Origin: Diadema setosum | Taxonomy: Eukaryota; Echinodermata; Echinoidea; Diadematoida; Diadematidae | Length of the DNA: 64,000 bases | Direction: 5' to 3' | Assembly (NCBI GenBank): GCA_033980235.1 | Contig: CM067067.1 | Coordinates: forward strand, 11,200,901-11,264,900 | Shown here: positions 57,801 through 63,100 of the stretch, piece after piece | Layout of the letters: every line of letters starts with the position of its first letter | How positions within the stretch are numbered: the first letter of the stretch is position 1 | Position numbers and translations under genes: made by a program | Notes under the pieces: generated by a model | Told to the model about the DNA's origin: nothing | The model's input: only the letters and a program-made list of their open reading frames with translations | Databases searched by the model: none

Positions 57801-59943
57801 TGTCACTAAGTTTGATCTGTGGGTGACATGCACATTTTTACTGCCTGAATATGAGAAACTCTTCAAGGTCAAAGTCACATCCTGACTGTTGATTTATTGC
57901 AGCTCTGAAGGCTCCCCGTCTTCTTGTTATTGTGAAAGTGGAGGATTTCTTGAGATGCATATTCTTTAGCTAACCTTGTCAGGCAAACAGTGCATGATTT
58001 GAATTTCACCTACTGGCAACACTTTACTGGTAAAAGTACACAGATATAATACAGGTCAAAACAAAGAACAAAATATTCATGTGTTTTCATTTTTAAGCTG
58101 GTACATGCACTACAGAGAAGGAAATGTATGAAAATTTCCTCCATGCAAATTATGTCATGAGAGCATACCTCCATGTACATTATGTCATGATAACAGAGCT
58201 CAACAGTCTTGTATACACAGTAACATGTGTGTAGTGTTTGTGTCCATTACATTGAGTGTACAGTCATGGGGGTATTGGTGTTTATCACTGAGCATTTGTA
58301 AAACACTATTACCACTCAGCAATACTGAAATATTTGATATCATCACAGAGTTTTGTCTTATTGGTACCAGCTGGAGTTATTGAACCAAGCAGTGAGCATT
58401 CAGATGCGATGCTTCCTGTGATGGATCAGTGTATTTGTATCCCTGGTCATTAGAAAGGTCAACTAGTCTGGCTAAAACTAATAGAGTTGTCTCATCTACT
58501 CCTTTATCCTATTTTTCCCCACCAAGTCTGCATGCCATTTGCAGGAGAACCATATGAAAGCTAATATAATCTTTGTTTTCCTCCTCTCTGGTTTTTCTTT
58601 CCCTCAGATTTCGTTCACGTTCATGGACTCCTTCCTACTCTTCATACTCGTCCTCCAGCCGTTCCAGGTCACGCAGCAGATCGTTAGGCAGACGGCGTCA
58701 GTATTCTCGTAGTCCACGCTCACGGAGGCGTTCTCGGAGTGTGAGCTTGGATCAGCGTCGCAGGCGATCGTAAGACATATTCATGTTGGCTCATTCTTGT
58801 TTGTATCATTGAATTCATTTTCTGTTTAACATCAAGTGCATGTTTAAAAAAAAGGTTCATTTTTTCTAATATTATGTGCTGTTGCAATAATGCCTATAGT
58901 ACATTATTTCCTTAATATTACCAGTAGATCATTTCTAGAATTTTTTTTTTTTGTATCTTTTTTTATTTTATAAGCATCTTGGCCCTTCGCAATGTCAGGG
59001 GATATTCCTTCCTGTATTCCTTTCTTTGTTTCTGCTTTTCAGAAGGAGTCGGTCATCTTCGAGGTCCTACCGTGGGAAGGCATTGTCCAGAGGGCGCTAC
59101 TCCCGATCAAGAAGCAGAGAAAGGCGGTAAGCAGGGAATTACAATTTAATGCATTTTTTTGTGTGTGTGCTTTTATTTTCTTTTTTCTTTTTTTCTTTCT
59201 CAAATTGTTCCTGAGCTCTCTTCCACACACTCAAGAAGTAAACCTGAATTTCACCCGAGGACCAACTATGCCAATGAGGTTGATAGAGGAGCAGTAGTTC
59301 TGTTAGTTATTGTGTGCATGGGAAAATGTTGCTGTCCAGACTGAGTGACAGTGCAAGCCCAGTGGTGTTCACACTGATCAAAGGTTGGAGGAGAGAACTA
59401 CTTTCTGTTTCTGAAGTGACAGGACAGATAATGTCAAATGGCACAATGTAGTGGATGAACAAGTGTCAAAAACAGATCTCATGCTATTTATGTTTTGGAC
59501 ATTTTTCAAGTAGAGTATACTGAGAAGATAATACACAGAGTGCCCCAACAGGAATAGAGATCTAAGAGCTTCATCCAGAATGTTTCCATCATAACATCAT
59601 ACATGTTTTACTCAGTCAGGAACTAGTGTTAAAAAAATATTTGATGTGCAGCAAACTCTTCTGTGCAACTGGAAGCGGAAAAAAGGAGGGAAAAAAATGG
59701 TGATATAATTCTTTCTGCCTTCCTATTTTCAGATCAAGAGACAGAAGCAGGTCCTACCGTGGCCGACGGCAATCACGGAGCCCACGGCGTCGCTATGGCA
59801 GTCGCAGTCATAGTCGCAGTCATAGTCCCAGGCGTAGCCGTAGCCGGCACAGGTACAGGTCGCGGTCTCGCTCGCAGTCCTTTGATGAGCGAGTTTATGG
59901 GAAGAGACGTCGATCCCGGAGCCGCTCAGTCCGCAGTCGATGA
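15744..59943 (+). CDS. NKTR: NKTR-type SR-cyclophilin (whole gene, 19 coding exons)
   Basis: The joined exons listed below give 3,990 nt with no internal stop and consistent phases at every junction, encoding 1,329 residues (human NKTR is about 1,460; PPIG about 750). Residues 10-180 are a cyclophilin peptidyl-prolyl isomerase domain. It has [15 protein letters not shown] with Arg68, Phe73, Met74 and Gln76 (CypA R55, F60, M61, Q63), Phe126 and His139 (CypA F113, H126), and His134 in place of the CypA cyclosporin-contact Trp121, as in NKTR and PPIG. Then follow a Lys/Ser linker (187-258), a conserved block [17 protein letters not shown] (279-295), SGRKIKGRG (316-324), RS array 1 (about 480-600), [12 protein letters not shown] (620-631), FKWNPP (815-820), Ser/Glu tracts (about 935-975), and RS arrays at about 1140-1329. 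WKPGQKP, FKWNPP and overall length favour NKTR over PPIG. Expected role: a nuclear isomerase that associates with SR splicing factors. Confidence 0.93.
17276..17717. repeat. Diverged tandem duplication in intron 1, copy 1
   Basis: It aligns with 17718-18140. Shared landmarks are agtaagaaatca at the start, gaggagcttccagaggtga, then agacaagaaatgcccatgc-like text, and gggagggataatt followed by ggaaaggctt. On the minus strand the pair has a hydrophobic frame (GCATGGG...), open in copy 2 but carrying a TGA in copy 1. Confidence 0.7.
17718..18140. repeat. Diverged tandem duplication in intron 1, copy 2
   Basis: Second member of the pair that starts at 17276. The minus-strand frame in this copy reads [20 protein letters not shown] and is preceded by a possible acceptor (tttcaatag). 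That would fit a membrane-segment exon or its relic, but copy 1 has a stop in the same place. Confidence 0.65.
18650..18724 (+). CDS. NKTR: NKTR coding exon 2 (residues 22-46)
   Basis: The acceptor ctta-cag follows a T-rich tract. The exon encodes [19 protein letters not shown] and then RALCT, the second strand and first helix of the cyclophilin fold. Both ends are phase 1; the donor is gtaagg. Confidence 0.92.
18917..18952. other. Perfect 17-bp-stem hairpin
   Basis: The left arm ACAACAAAACAAAGGCT is followed by a 2-nt loop (GA) and the exact complement AGCCTTTGTTTTGTTGT. No T run follows on either strand, so it is not a bacterial-type terminator. It may be the remnant of a palindromic element or an inverted duplication. 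Confidence 0.8.
19490..19600 (-). mobile_element. tRNA-derived SINE-like sequence
   Basis: On the minus strand there is a tRNA-like region at about 19592-19517, with a perfect 5-bp T-arm (GTTGG TTCAAGT CCAAC at 19541-19525) containing the B-box GGTTCAAGTCC. An anticodon-loop-like CTAACAA and a degenerate A-box region (gctcggcagtctagtagat) precede it. The anticodon stem has mismatches and the acceptor ends do not pair, so it is not a functional tRNA gene. This suits the head of a SINE. Confidence 0.5.
19719..20130. mobile_element. Foldback element, family FB2 (copy a)
   Basis: Two long arms read as inverted copies of each other around a centre aaaaggtgggtcccacctttt. Outer ends are gaaggaatggtatagt and actataccatccctttaa; inner arm motifs are gatgaaaattggttttgaaa and tttcaaaaccaattttcatc. 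There is no open reading frame of note. Related copies lie at 32523-32912 and 43876-44265. Confidence 0.8.
20342..20905. mobile_element. GC-rich TIR element, family T1 (copy a, 564 bp)
   Basis: The ends are inverted repeats starting AGACCCCGTTTACAGTGCG at 20342 and its complement ending at 20905. Internal subterminal copies of GTTTACAcTG occur near 20409 and 20846, and many GGCCGCGGC palindromes are present. The core contains ttgtcgtagtggcgctctgc, shared with the second copy at 33889-34244. There is no transposase. TCA flanks both ends just outside GACCCC/GGGGTC, a possible 3-bp target duplication. Confidence 0.75.
21166..21660. repeat. Dispersed GGAGGTTATGTTTT-type repeat (copy a)
   Basis: It begins ccaaggaggttatgttttgg, then tcaaaaagttatgaacagaa and gatccagatcatcatctgga, followed by attctttgacattggtagga. 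It ends near gggtggaaatgagctgct and the following ggtggaggtctg. The same order occurs at 35030-35470. Repeats of this design are widespread in marine animal genomes. A short palindromic relic CAAGGAGGTgatACCTCCTTG lies at 29540-29560. Confidence 0.7.
26232..26793. mobile_element. Foldback element, family FB1 (copy b, most complete)
   Basis: The outer ends are TTAAAGGACAAG at 26232 and CTTGTCCTTTAA at 26782-26793. Inverted arms of about 200 bp carry attgagtgaatgcagcaaca, then gatgagaagactactg and tgatgtcacatgtg, mirrored on the right by tgtgacatcacaagctgtag, gtagtcttctcgtc and ttgctgcattctctc. The unpaired centre contains ccctcttccctctgaaagaa. The terminal TTTAAAGG word resembles that of family FB2. 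Confidence 0.75.
27766..27909. mobile_element. Short hairpin element (144 bp)
   Basis: The ends AACCTTGAGGATA and TATCCTCAAGGTT are exact inverted repeats. Inside, aagttctgttgggcatcaag pairs with cttgacgccccatagaactt with a few mismatches, and a perfect CAGTCGATTTTGT / ACAAAATCGACTG palindrome lies in the right half. It abuts the M3 element that begins at 27910. Confidence 0.75.
27910..28095. mobile_element. MITE family M3 (copy a)
   Basis: It starts actgtgtaaagtgttatttt and ends aaaataacagcttatacagt, the family terminal inverted repeat (consensus ACTGTATAAGCTGTTATTTT). The interior has repeated cgaatttt/gcgaatt words typical of the family. Confidence 0.7.
29773..29880 (+). CDS. NKTR: NKTR coding exon 3 (residues 47-82)
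   Basis: It encodes [20 protein letters not shown] then [15 protein letters not shown], including the catalytic arginine and the FMxQGGDF core of cyclophilins. The acceptor is cattgcag and the donor gtaagt; both junctions are phase 1. Confidence 0.95.
31817..32032. mobile_element. MITE family M3 (copy b)
   Basis: It starts actgtataggctgtcatttt and ends aaaataccagcttatactat, matching the M3 termini. The interior reads ttcgcaaatttcgcaaacca, then ggactgcgaatttaacgaca, and is shared with the other copies. Confidence 0.7.
32523..32912. mobile_element. Foldback element, family FB2 (copy b)
   Basis: The ends are TTAAAGGGATGGTACAGTAT and its complement-like tactatacaatccctttaa. The arms contain tgatgaaaattgggtttgga and ccaattttcatcaaataaac around the centre aagtgtgggtctcacactt. 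It corresponds to 19719-20130. Confidence 0.8.
33889..34244. mobile_element. GC-rich TIR element, family T1 (copy b, 356 bp)
   Basis: Ends are AGACCCTGTTTACAGTGCG and its complement at 34244. It shares ttgtcgtagtggcgctctgc and ggccgcggct words with 20342-20905, but is about 200 bp shorter through internal loss. Confidence 0.75.
35030..35470. repeat. Dispersed GGAGGTTATGTTTT-type repeat (copy b)
   Basis: It begins caccagggaggttatgtttt, then attcaaaaagctgtaacaga and gatcaggatcacggtctgga, and ends near tatgggtggaaatgagctgc. It follows the same order as 21166-21660. Confidence 0.65.
36230..36420. other. CpG-rich patch
   Basis: A short island of CpG-dense sequence (agcgcgcgcgcggtacggtg, then ggacggtacgag and tcggccgaggctccg) lies in an otherwise AT-rich intron. 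It is followed by ttttcgcgcgattaattttt repeats like those of family M3. It could be a regulatory region of the opposite-strand gene or part of another element. Confidence 0.4.
37091..37425 (-). CDS. Candidate first exon of a P2X7-domain-like protein
   Basis: An ATG-initiated frame of 111 codons ends at a strong donor (AATTG|GTAAGT, minus strand at 37091/37090) in phase 2. It encodes [20 protein letters not shown], a long acidic region, then [10 protein letters not shown] with a final ERLLNNN and a split Trp/Cys codon. In the P2X7 intracellular-domain family, known in vertebrate P2X7 and in many stand-alone invertebrate proteins, an acidic stretch and a PYxxEP-like motif precede a Trp-Cys-x-Cys zinc-binding core. 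The exon stops just where that core would begin. The 5' side (37430-37620) is CpG-containing, with (ACGT)n at 37517-37534. I found no following exon on this strand by eye, so this may be a fragment. The family call is by motif only. Confidence 0.45.
38602..38646 (+). CDS. NKTR: NKTR coding exon 4 (residues 83-97)
   Basis: A 45-nt microexon-like exon encoding [15 protein letters not shown], which matches the cyclophilin loop [11 protein letters not shown]. The acceptor is tgctttag and the donor gtaaaa, both phase 1. Confidence 0.93.
38647..40234 (+). other. NKTR intron 4
   Basis: AT-rich sequence with poly-G runs near 38744 and 39026. A run of aatgtgt/ataatg words lies near 39567-39635. No element or exon was recognised. 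Confidence 0.75.
40235..40322 (+). CDS. NKTR: NKTR coding exon 5 (residues 98-126)
   Basis: It encodes [20 protein letters not shown] followed by KDTNGSQFF, a near-invariant cyclophilin segment. It starts in phase 1 after ctgtag and ends in phase 2 at AT|gtaagt. Confidence 0.95.
40323..42724 (+). other. NKTR intron 5
   Basis: It holds a short (GT)n run near 40793-40815, poly-A/T runs near 40989 and 41009, and only short open frames. No recognisable element. Confidence 0.75.
42725..42754 (+). CDS. NKTR: NKTR coding exon 6 (residues 127-136)
   Basis: A 30-nt exon encoding TTKPAPHLD, with split codons giving Ile at the start and Gly at the end. It was found by searching for the conserved TTKPxPHLDG segment needed between exons 5 and 7. 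Acceptor tttttgcag, donor gtaagt, phase 2 on both sides. It contains His134, the residue that marks this cyclophilin subgroup. Confidence 0.92.
42857..43390. repeat. Minisatellite of gattgactatgc-type units, interrupted
   Basis: About four to five diverged units share tagtgttgggtcagtgagag followed by tcattgactatgcatcaaga. Two to three units lie before 42992 and about two after 43315; the stretch between is the TIR element inserted within a unit. Confidence 0.7.
42992..43315. mobile_element. TIR element inserted in the minisatellite (324 bp)
   Basis: The ends are AGGGAGCTTTAGATTTTAGA at 42992 and tcaaaatctaaagctccct ending at 43315, inverted repeats of about 23 bp with one or two mismatches. 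The interior is CpG-rich (gcgtgcgcagtagcgcgcg) and has no transposase frame. Confidence 0.75.
43876..44265. mobile_element. Foldback element, family FB2 (copy c)
   Basis: The ends are TTAAAGGGTGTGTACAG and gtacactccctttaa. The arms contain tgatgaaaatcgcttttgga and aaaaccaattttcatcaaat around the centre aaaaggcgtggcctgtcgcc. It corresponds to 19719-20130 and 32523-32912. Confidence 0.8.
44340..44640. repeat. (GATGGT/GATGAT)n microsatellite tract
   Basis: An impure tract of gatgatgatggt, ggtaatgatggt and related words is interrupted around 44405-44458 and again around 44540-44590. Confidence 0.85.
45501..45646 (+). CDS. NKTR: NKTR coding exon 7 (residues 137-185)
   Basis: It encodes [20 protein letters not shown], then [20 protein letters not shown] and ELILKLKSK, the C-terminal end of the isomerase domain. 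The acceptor is tcacatag. It starts in phase 2 and ends in phase 1 at G|gtatag. Confidence 0.95.
45647..46297 (+). other. NKTR intron 7
   Basis: It contains a pure (GT)n microsatellite of about 70 bp at 45754-45828 and is otherwise featureless. Confidence 0.8.
46298..46517 (+). CDS. NKTR: NKTR coding exon 8 (residues 186-258)
   Basis: It encodes [20 protein letters not shown], a Ser/Thr/Asp stretch, then a Lys/Arg-rich segment ([20 protein letters not shown]). It is the charged linker behind the isomerase domain, with likely nuclear localisation signals. The donor gtatga follows GAA, a weaker than usual site. It was chosen because the phase (2) joins exon 9 in frame. Confidence 0.85.
46518..47048 (+). 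other. NKTR intron 8
   Basis: Acceptor tgacatccag. The intron is AT-rich and no element was recognised. Confidence 0.75.
47049..47174 (+). CDS. NKTR: NKTR coding exon 9 (residues 259-300)
   Basis: It encodes [20 protein letters not shown] then [17 protein letters not shown], the conserved block that both NKTR and PPIG carry as VRPEEIPPxPENRFLxR. It starts and ends in phase 2; the donor is gtaagt. Confidence 0.93.
47175..47904 (+). other. NKTR intron 9
   Basis: No element was recognised apart from a short gtgtgt patch near 47688. Confidence 0.75.
47905..47980 (+). CDS. NKTR: NKTR coding exon 10 (residues 301-326)
   Basis: It encodes [20 protein letters not shown] then [15 protein letters not shown] is invariant in NKTR and PPIG. 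The acceptor is tactccag and the donor gtgagt. It enters in phase 2 and leaves in phase 0. Confidence 0.93.
48278..48465 (+). CDS. NKTR: NKTR coding exon 11 (residues 327-388)
   Basis: It encodes [20 protein letters not shown], then [20 protein letters not shown] and [14 protein letters not shown]. TPPHWRxE and RWxxG match SR-cyclophilins. The acceptor is ttttgcag. It starts in phase 0 and ends in phase 2 at AG|gtgagg. Confidence 0.93.
48466..48906 (+). other. NKTR intron 11
   Basis: Short intron without recognisable elements, ending with the tandem acceptor ctcagcag. Confidence 0.75.
48907..49080 (+). CDS. NKTR: NKTR coding exon 12 (residues 389-446)
   Basis: It encodes [20 protein letters not shown], an acidic run of six Glu, then [20 protein letters not shown]. 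The acceptor is a TCAGCAG tandem, so splicing at 48907 or 48910 would add or drop one residue. Phase 2 at both ends; donor gtgagg. Confidence 0.88.
49081..49939 (+). other. NKTR intron 12
   Basis: It contains an M3 MITE fragment at 49294-49440. No further features were recognised. Confidence 0.75.
49294..49440. mobile_element. MITE family M3 (truncated copy c)
   Basis: It starts actgtataagctgttatttt and continues ggaggtcacagacattttga like the copy at 56635. It lacks the right terminal repeat after gttgttaaattcgcagt. Confidence 0.65.
49940..50422 (+). CDS. NKTR: NKTR coding exon 13, RS array (residues 447-607)
   Basis: It encodes [20 protein letters not shown], then a long RS array at about residues 480-555 ([20 protein letters not shown] and onward), then [20 protein letters not shown] and [13 protein letters not shown]. 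Serine is mostly TCC here, paired with CGN arginine, so the array is a degenerate TCCCGN repeat at the DNA level. Long open frames in other frames and on the minus strand follow from this repeat. Acceptor tttatgcag, donor gtatgt, phase 2 on both sides. Confidence 0.93.
50423..51052 (+). other. NKTR intron 13
   Basis: No element was recognised. The acceptor is cccctcgtctggtag. Confidence 0.75.
51053..51163 (+). CDS. NKTR: NKTR coding exon 14 (residues 608-644)
   Basis: It encodes [20 protein letters not shown] then [17 protein letters not shown]. In vertebrate NKTR the comparable block is SPPPSRWKPGQKPWKP, and this is one of the points that favour NKTR over PPIG. Phase 2 on both sides; donor gtgagt. 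Confidence 0.93.
51164..51764 (+). other. NKTR intron 14
   Basis: It contains (TTTG)n at 51343-51366 and C/A runs near 51379-51397. No coding elements. Confidence 0.75.
51765..51893 (+). CDS. NKTR: NKTR coding exon 15 (residues 645-687)
   Basis: It encodes [20 protein letters not shown] then [20 protein letters not shown]. Acceptor tccctgcag, donor gtatca, phase 2 on both sides. It is a basic, proline-rich linker and no catalytic motif is seen. Confidence 0.88.
51894..52214 (+). other. NKTR intron 15
   Basis: Short intron of 321 bp with acceptor tgtttggatag. No element was recognised. Confidence 0.75.
52215..53684 (+). CDS. NKTR: NKTR coding exon 16, large acidic/Ser exon (residues 688-1177)
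   Basis: This 1,470-nt exon encodes Ser/Arg-rich sequence, then [20 protein letters not shown] (FKWNPP at 815-820, comparable to FHWQPP in vertebrate NKTR), a Lys/Glu-rich middle, poly-Ser with EDD and EEEEE tracts (about 935-975), a Ser-Pro-rich stretch ([20 protein letters not shown]) and an RS array near its end ([18 protein letters not shown]). Translation continues through the start without any start codon of its own. Phase 2 at both ends; donor gttagt. Confidence 0.93.
53685..58607 (+). other. NKTR intron 16 (4.9 kb)
   Basis: It contains a poly-C run at 55330-55344 and an M3 MITE at 56635-56847. The rest is AT-rich with short open frames only. No alternative exon was recognised. Confidence 0.75.
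56635..56847. mobile_element. MITE family M3 (copy d, complete)
   Basis: It starts actgtataagctgttatttt and ends aaaataacagcttatacagt, giving near-perfect terminal inverted repeats of about 20 bp. The interior carries ttcgcgaatgcgaaggtcac and gttgttaaatttgccgtcca. Confidence 0.8.
58608..58769 (+). CDS. NKTR: NKTR coding exon 17, RS-rich (residues 1178-1231)
   Basis: It encodes [20 protein letters not shown] then [20 protein letters not shown]. Acceptor tttccctcag, donor gtaaga, phase 2 on both sides. Confidence 0.92.
59043..59126 (+). CDS. NKTR: NKTR coding exon 18, RS-rich (residues 1232-1259)
   Basis: It encodes [20 protein letters not shown] then SRSRSRER. Acceptor ctgcttttcag, donor gtaagc, phase 2 on both sides. 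Confidence 0.92.
59127..59732 (+). other. NKTR intron 18
   Basis: No element was recognised; T-rich near its 5' end and just before the acceptor tattttcag. Confidence 0.75.
59733..59943 (+). CDS. NKTR: NKTR coding exon 19 and stop (residues 1260-1329)
   Basis: It encodes [40 protein letters not shown], then [20 protein letters not shown] and [10 protein letters not shown], followed by TGA at 59941-59943. The RS-rich C terminus resembles that of vertebrate NKTR. Confidence 0.93.
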
Positions 59944-60170
59944 CACTTCGTTGTTCTCCCGCAAGAGACTCTGTACTCACGTTCCATGTGAAATTCAGGA
60001 GAAATTCCTGCTTGATGTGTTTGTTCTGTCCATGTTGAAATAGGCGTTTGACGGACCAAAGGAGTGTTGTACCTTCTTGTGTTGTCCAAGCCATATCATG
60101 TTTTGTACGTCTGTCCATCCATCCATCCATCTATCCATCCATCCAAATAAACAAACTTACGTTTAACATG
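59944..60170 (+). terminator. NKTR: NKTR 3' UTR with polyadenylation signal
   Basis: AATAAA lies at 60146-60151, about 200 nt after the stop, next to a (CATC)n run (60113-60144). A second AATAAA is at 60260-60265. The exact cleavage site cannot be read from sequence. Confidence 0.6.
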
Positions 60171-63100
60171 ATAGCTTGAAGTCAATTCATCACAGCGAAC
60201 TGAAACATTGTGCATGTTGGATAACACAAAAGTGAACTTGATGGGTTTTTGAAGGTCTAAATAAAAGTCAGGAGCCATTGTTGAAATCTGATATTGCTGT
60301 GGCATGTAGATTGAACATTTGATTGTTGCTTCAATATGTTGTGTCAGAGTAACTTTTGGTTGACATATCAAATGGGTGTGTTATTGGAGGAGGATAGAAA
60401 ATGTGTACAGTGCATGTAATATCTTCAGAATATTTCCGACATTTCACTCAAAGTAAAACAGTCATGAATCAGATCAGAATAGATATCAGTATTGGACTGA
60501 ATAAACAACATGCAAGTTATATTTATGTGTTGTATGTCAGAAACACAAAATGAAATTCAATCAAATTTTGGTAGAATCATACTGACAGTTGTTTTCAGTG
60601 ATCAATTATGTGGGAATTTATTTCTCATAGATGAACATAGAGCATATGGCATTTGGTAGAATCATACTGATCGGTATATCTATTTTCTTTGATCAGTTAT
60701 GTGGGAATTTATTTGTCATAGGTGAAAAAAAGCATATGACAGCTTCTTTTAGAAGTTATTACTCCTGGAGTATAAGAGGTCAAGGTTGAAGGTCAGAGTT
60801 GAAAGTCAAAAGATCAGACACATCAAAGGGGTCAGAGGAAGCTAGAGGGGAGGGTAGAGCAATACCAGTCAGAGTTGTGATGTTTTAGATGTTTAGTTTT
60901 TAATTTCATTTGTTTGTGGTTATGTTTAGATTTTTGCCGTTTTCATGGAAGCCGTGTAGTTTAGAAAGAACATATGTACAATCAGCCTCACATAAGTCAA
61001 CATACACAGGATCAGAAAAAAAAAAAAAAAAATCTGTTTACTTATATGAATGTTGACTTTACCAAGACGTCTTACTGGCATTTACACAGAGTTAATTGTA
61101 TCTTCAATGGTGGCTGATGAATGCATGGATCATTGTAAGATGATATGATCTTTGGAATGAACAGAAATGCAACTTCAGCCACAAGCCTCATTTATGAATT
61201 AATGCATTCACAGGCCAAAAGTTTGATCAGTTGTGAAACTCATATGTGTGAGAAGACATTGATCTAGGAAGGTTAGACTGAAATCAAATTTGATTTGAAC
61301 AATGATTTACATTCATTTAAATGTGCTGCATTTCCAATGTTTGTTGGGGACATAGGTCGATAACGCAAAGACCTTGGAACATTTACGGACACGTTCCAGA
61401 TTGTGAATTTCCAACTGCGTTTCCAAATCATTTCTTTGCATTGAACTGGCATTGAAACAAACACAGGATTACCAGACAGCAACTCCATCAGGCAACGGTT
61501 GTATCGAGATGGCATTGATATTATATTGGATCAATTGTCTGTTCGAGAGACATAGAAATTAAAATTCTACTGCCTACCAAAACTACATTATAGGGTAGGA
61601 GGTATGGGAGGGAAATGCAGCATGGTGTCATGGCTGTAGGTTAACACTGCAGAGAATTGAATCACACTGCTTATGATCGAGTGTAATATTTGTCATGTCT
61701 TTCGTTATTAGATATACAATTTGTAGAAACTAAAATACTTGATATAGGCTTATGGGAGGAAGGTTATGCTGAATTTCCTCAATTTGGACCAAGAAATTAT
61801 GTCGACATAGGCAAGTTGTTGACTTTTCAATGTAGCCTTACAAGAAGAATTTCACGAGTAAGAAGTCAGCACTTTGTGATTGCATCAACTTGTGCAATTT
61901 GCCAAATTTTGAGATGTCTACTTGTGCAAGGTTACTGTGTATGTAAGGTACTTGTTGTAACACCTGAAATATTCTAATGCTAGAAGTGATACAAATCATT
62001 TATGAGGTTTTTCCAGTTATACTATTTTAAAGAGTTCAGACTGTTGTTGTTTTTTTCCTCCATTAATGGAGTCCTGCTTGTTTCAGCCATAATTTCAGTA
62101 CAATGTACCAGTTAGTTCTCATCTTATACAATTCCTAGGAAAATTTGATGGCCATTTACATGCATTTCATCAAACTCCCTTGCCACTGTATGCTGTGTTC
62201 AAATACATATGTACATGCATCTCTAGGAAGGTTGAGAAGTGTTTCGCACAAATGTTACATGCATGCAACTAAGCATAAAGAAAAGTCTGTATAAGAAACA
62301 CACACAAGAAAAGAGAATTCTGTATATATTGCTATGTTCCACACTGTTATGCTTTTAGAACTCTTTGTTTGGAAGCATCCAGTTTGTGATTATGAAAAGT
62401 TCAAATTAGCATTGAGTTACAAATAAAATTCAGCTTAAAATCCAAGTTGTAAATTCATTTGATTTGTGGAGGTAGAGATGAGTGTTTTTGTACATTAGCA
62501 CATTGTTTTTGCGCTTTCACTCGTGCAAGTTGGGTGTCAAGTTATTTCACTTTTAAAATGGGAGCTGTTGTCTAATATCCATGGATGGTATTTTCTGTGT
62601 TTGCTGATTTTAAGCATCATTAATTTTATAGAATTGCAAGAAAACAGGAATGTATTCTCTTTTTTGCTTTAAGAAAGACTTGTTGTTTCTTCCTTTGATT
62701 TCTGAGCATGTCACAGTTGTACAAGATGTACAATGTATATACAGTATCATGACCATGTGACAAATTCTGTTTTCTGAGTACTCTAGTGATGGAGATTGTA
62801 ATGGGATGTCCCAGTTATTACACAGTCATCTTGAGGAATACATCAACACACCAAATACTTGTACAAAAAAAAAAAGAAAAAAAAAATTGAGTTCATGGTG
62901 GTACATTTCCATGAGCACAATAGGACCTTGGCACCACAAGACTTCAAACAATCTATGCCCCAGTGAAGTTCATAATAGGCGTTTTCACATCAGCCCGATG
63001 TTTCGAAATAGCACGCTATTTTCTGACTTGGGAAATTAACCCGATCACGAAATAGCGCACAATTTGATAATGTGAATACAAATTAGCGCGCTAATAGATC

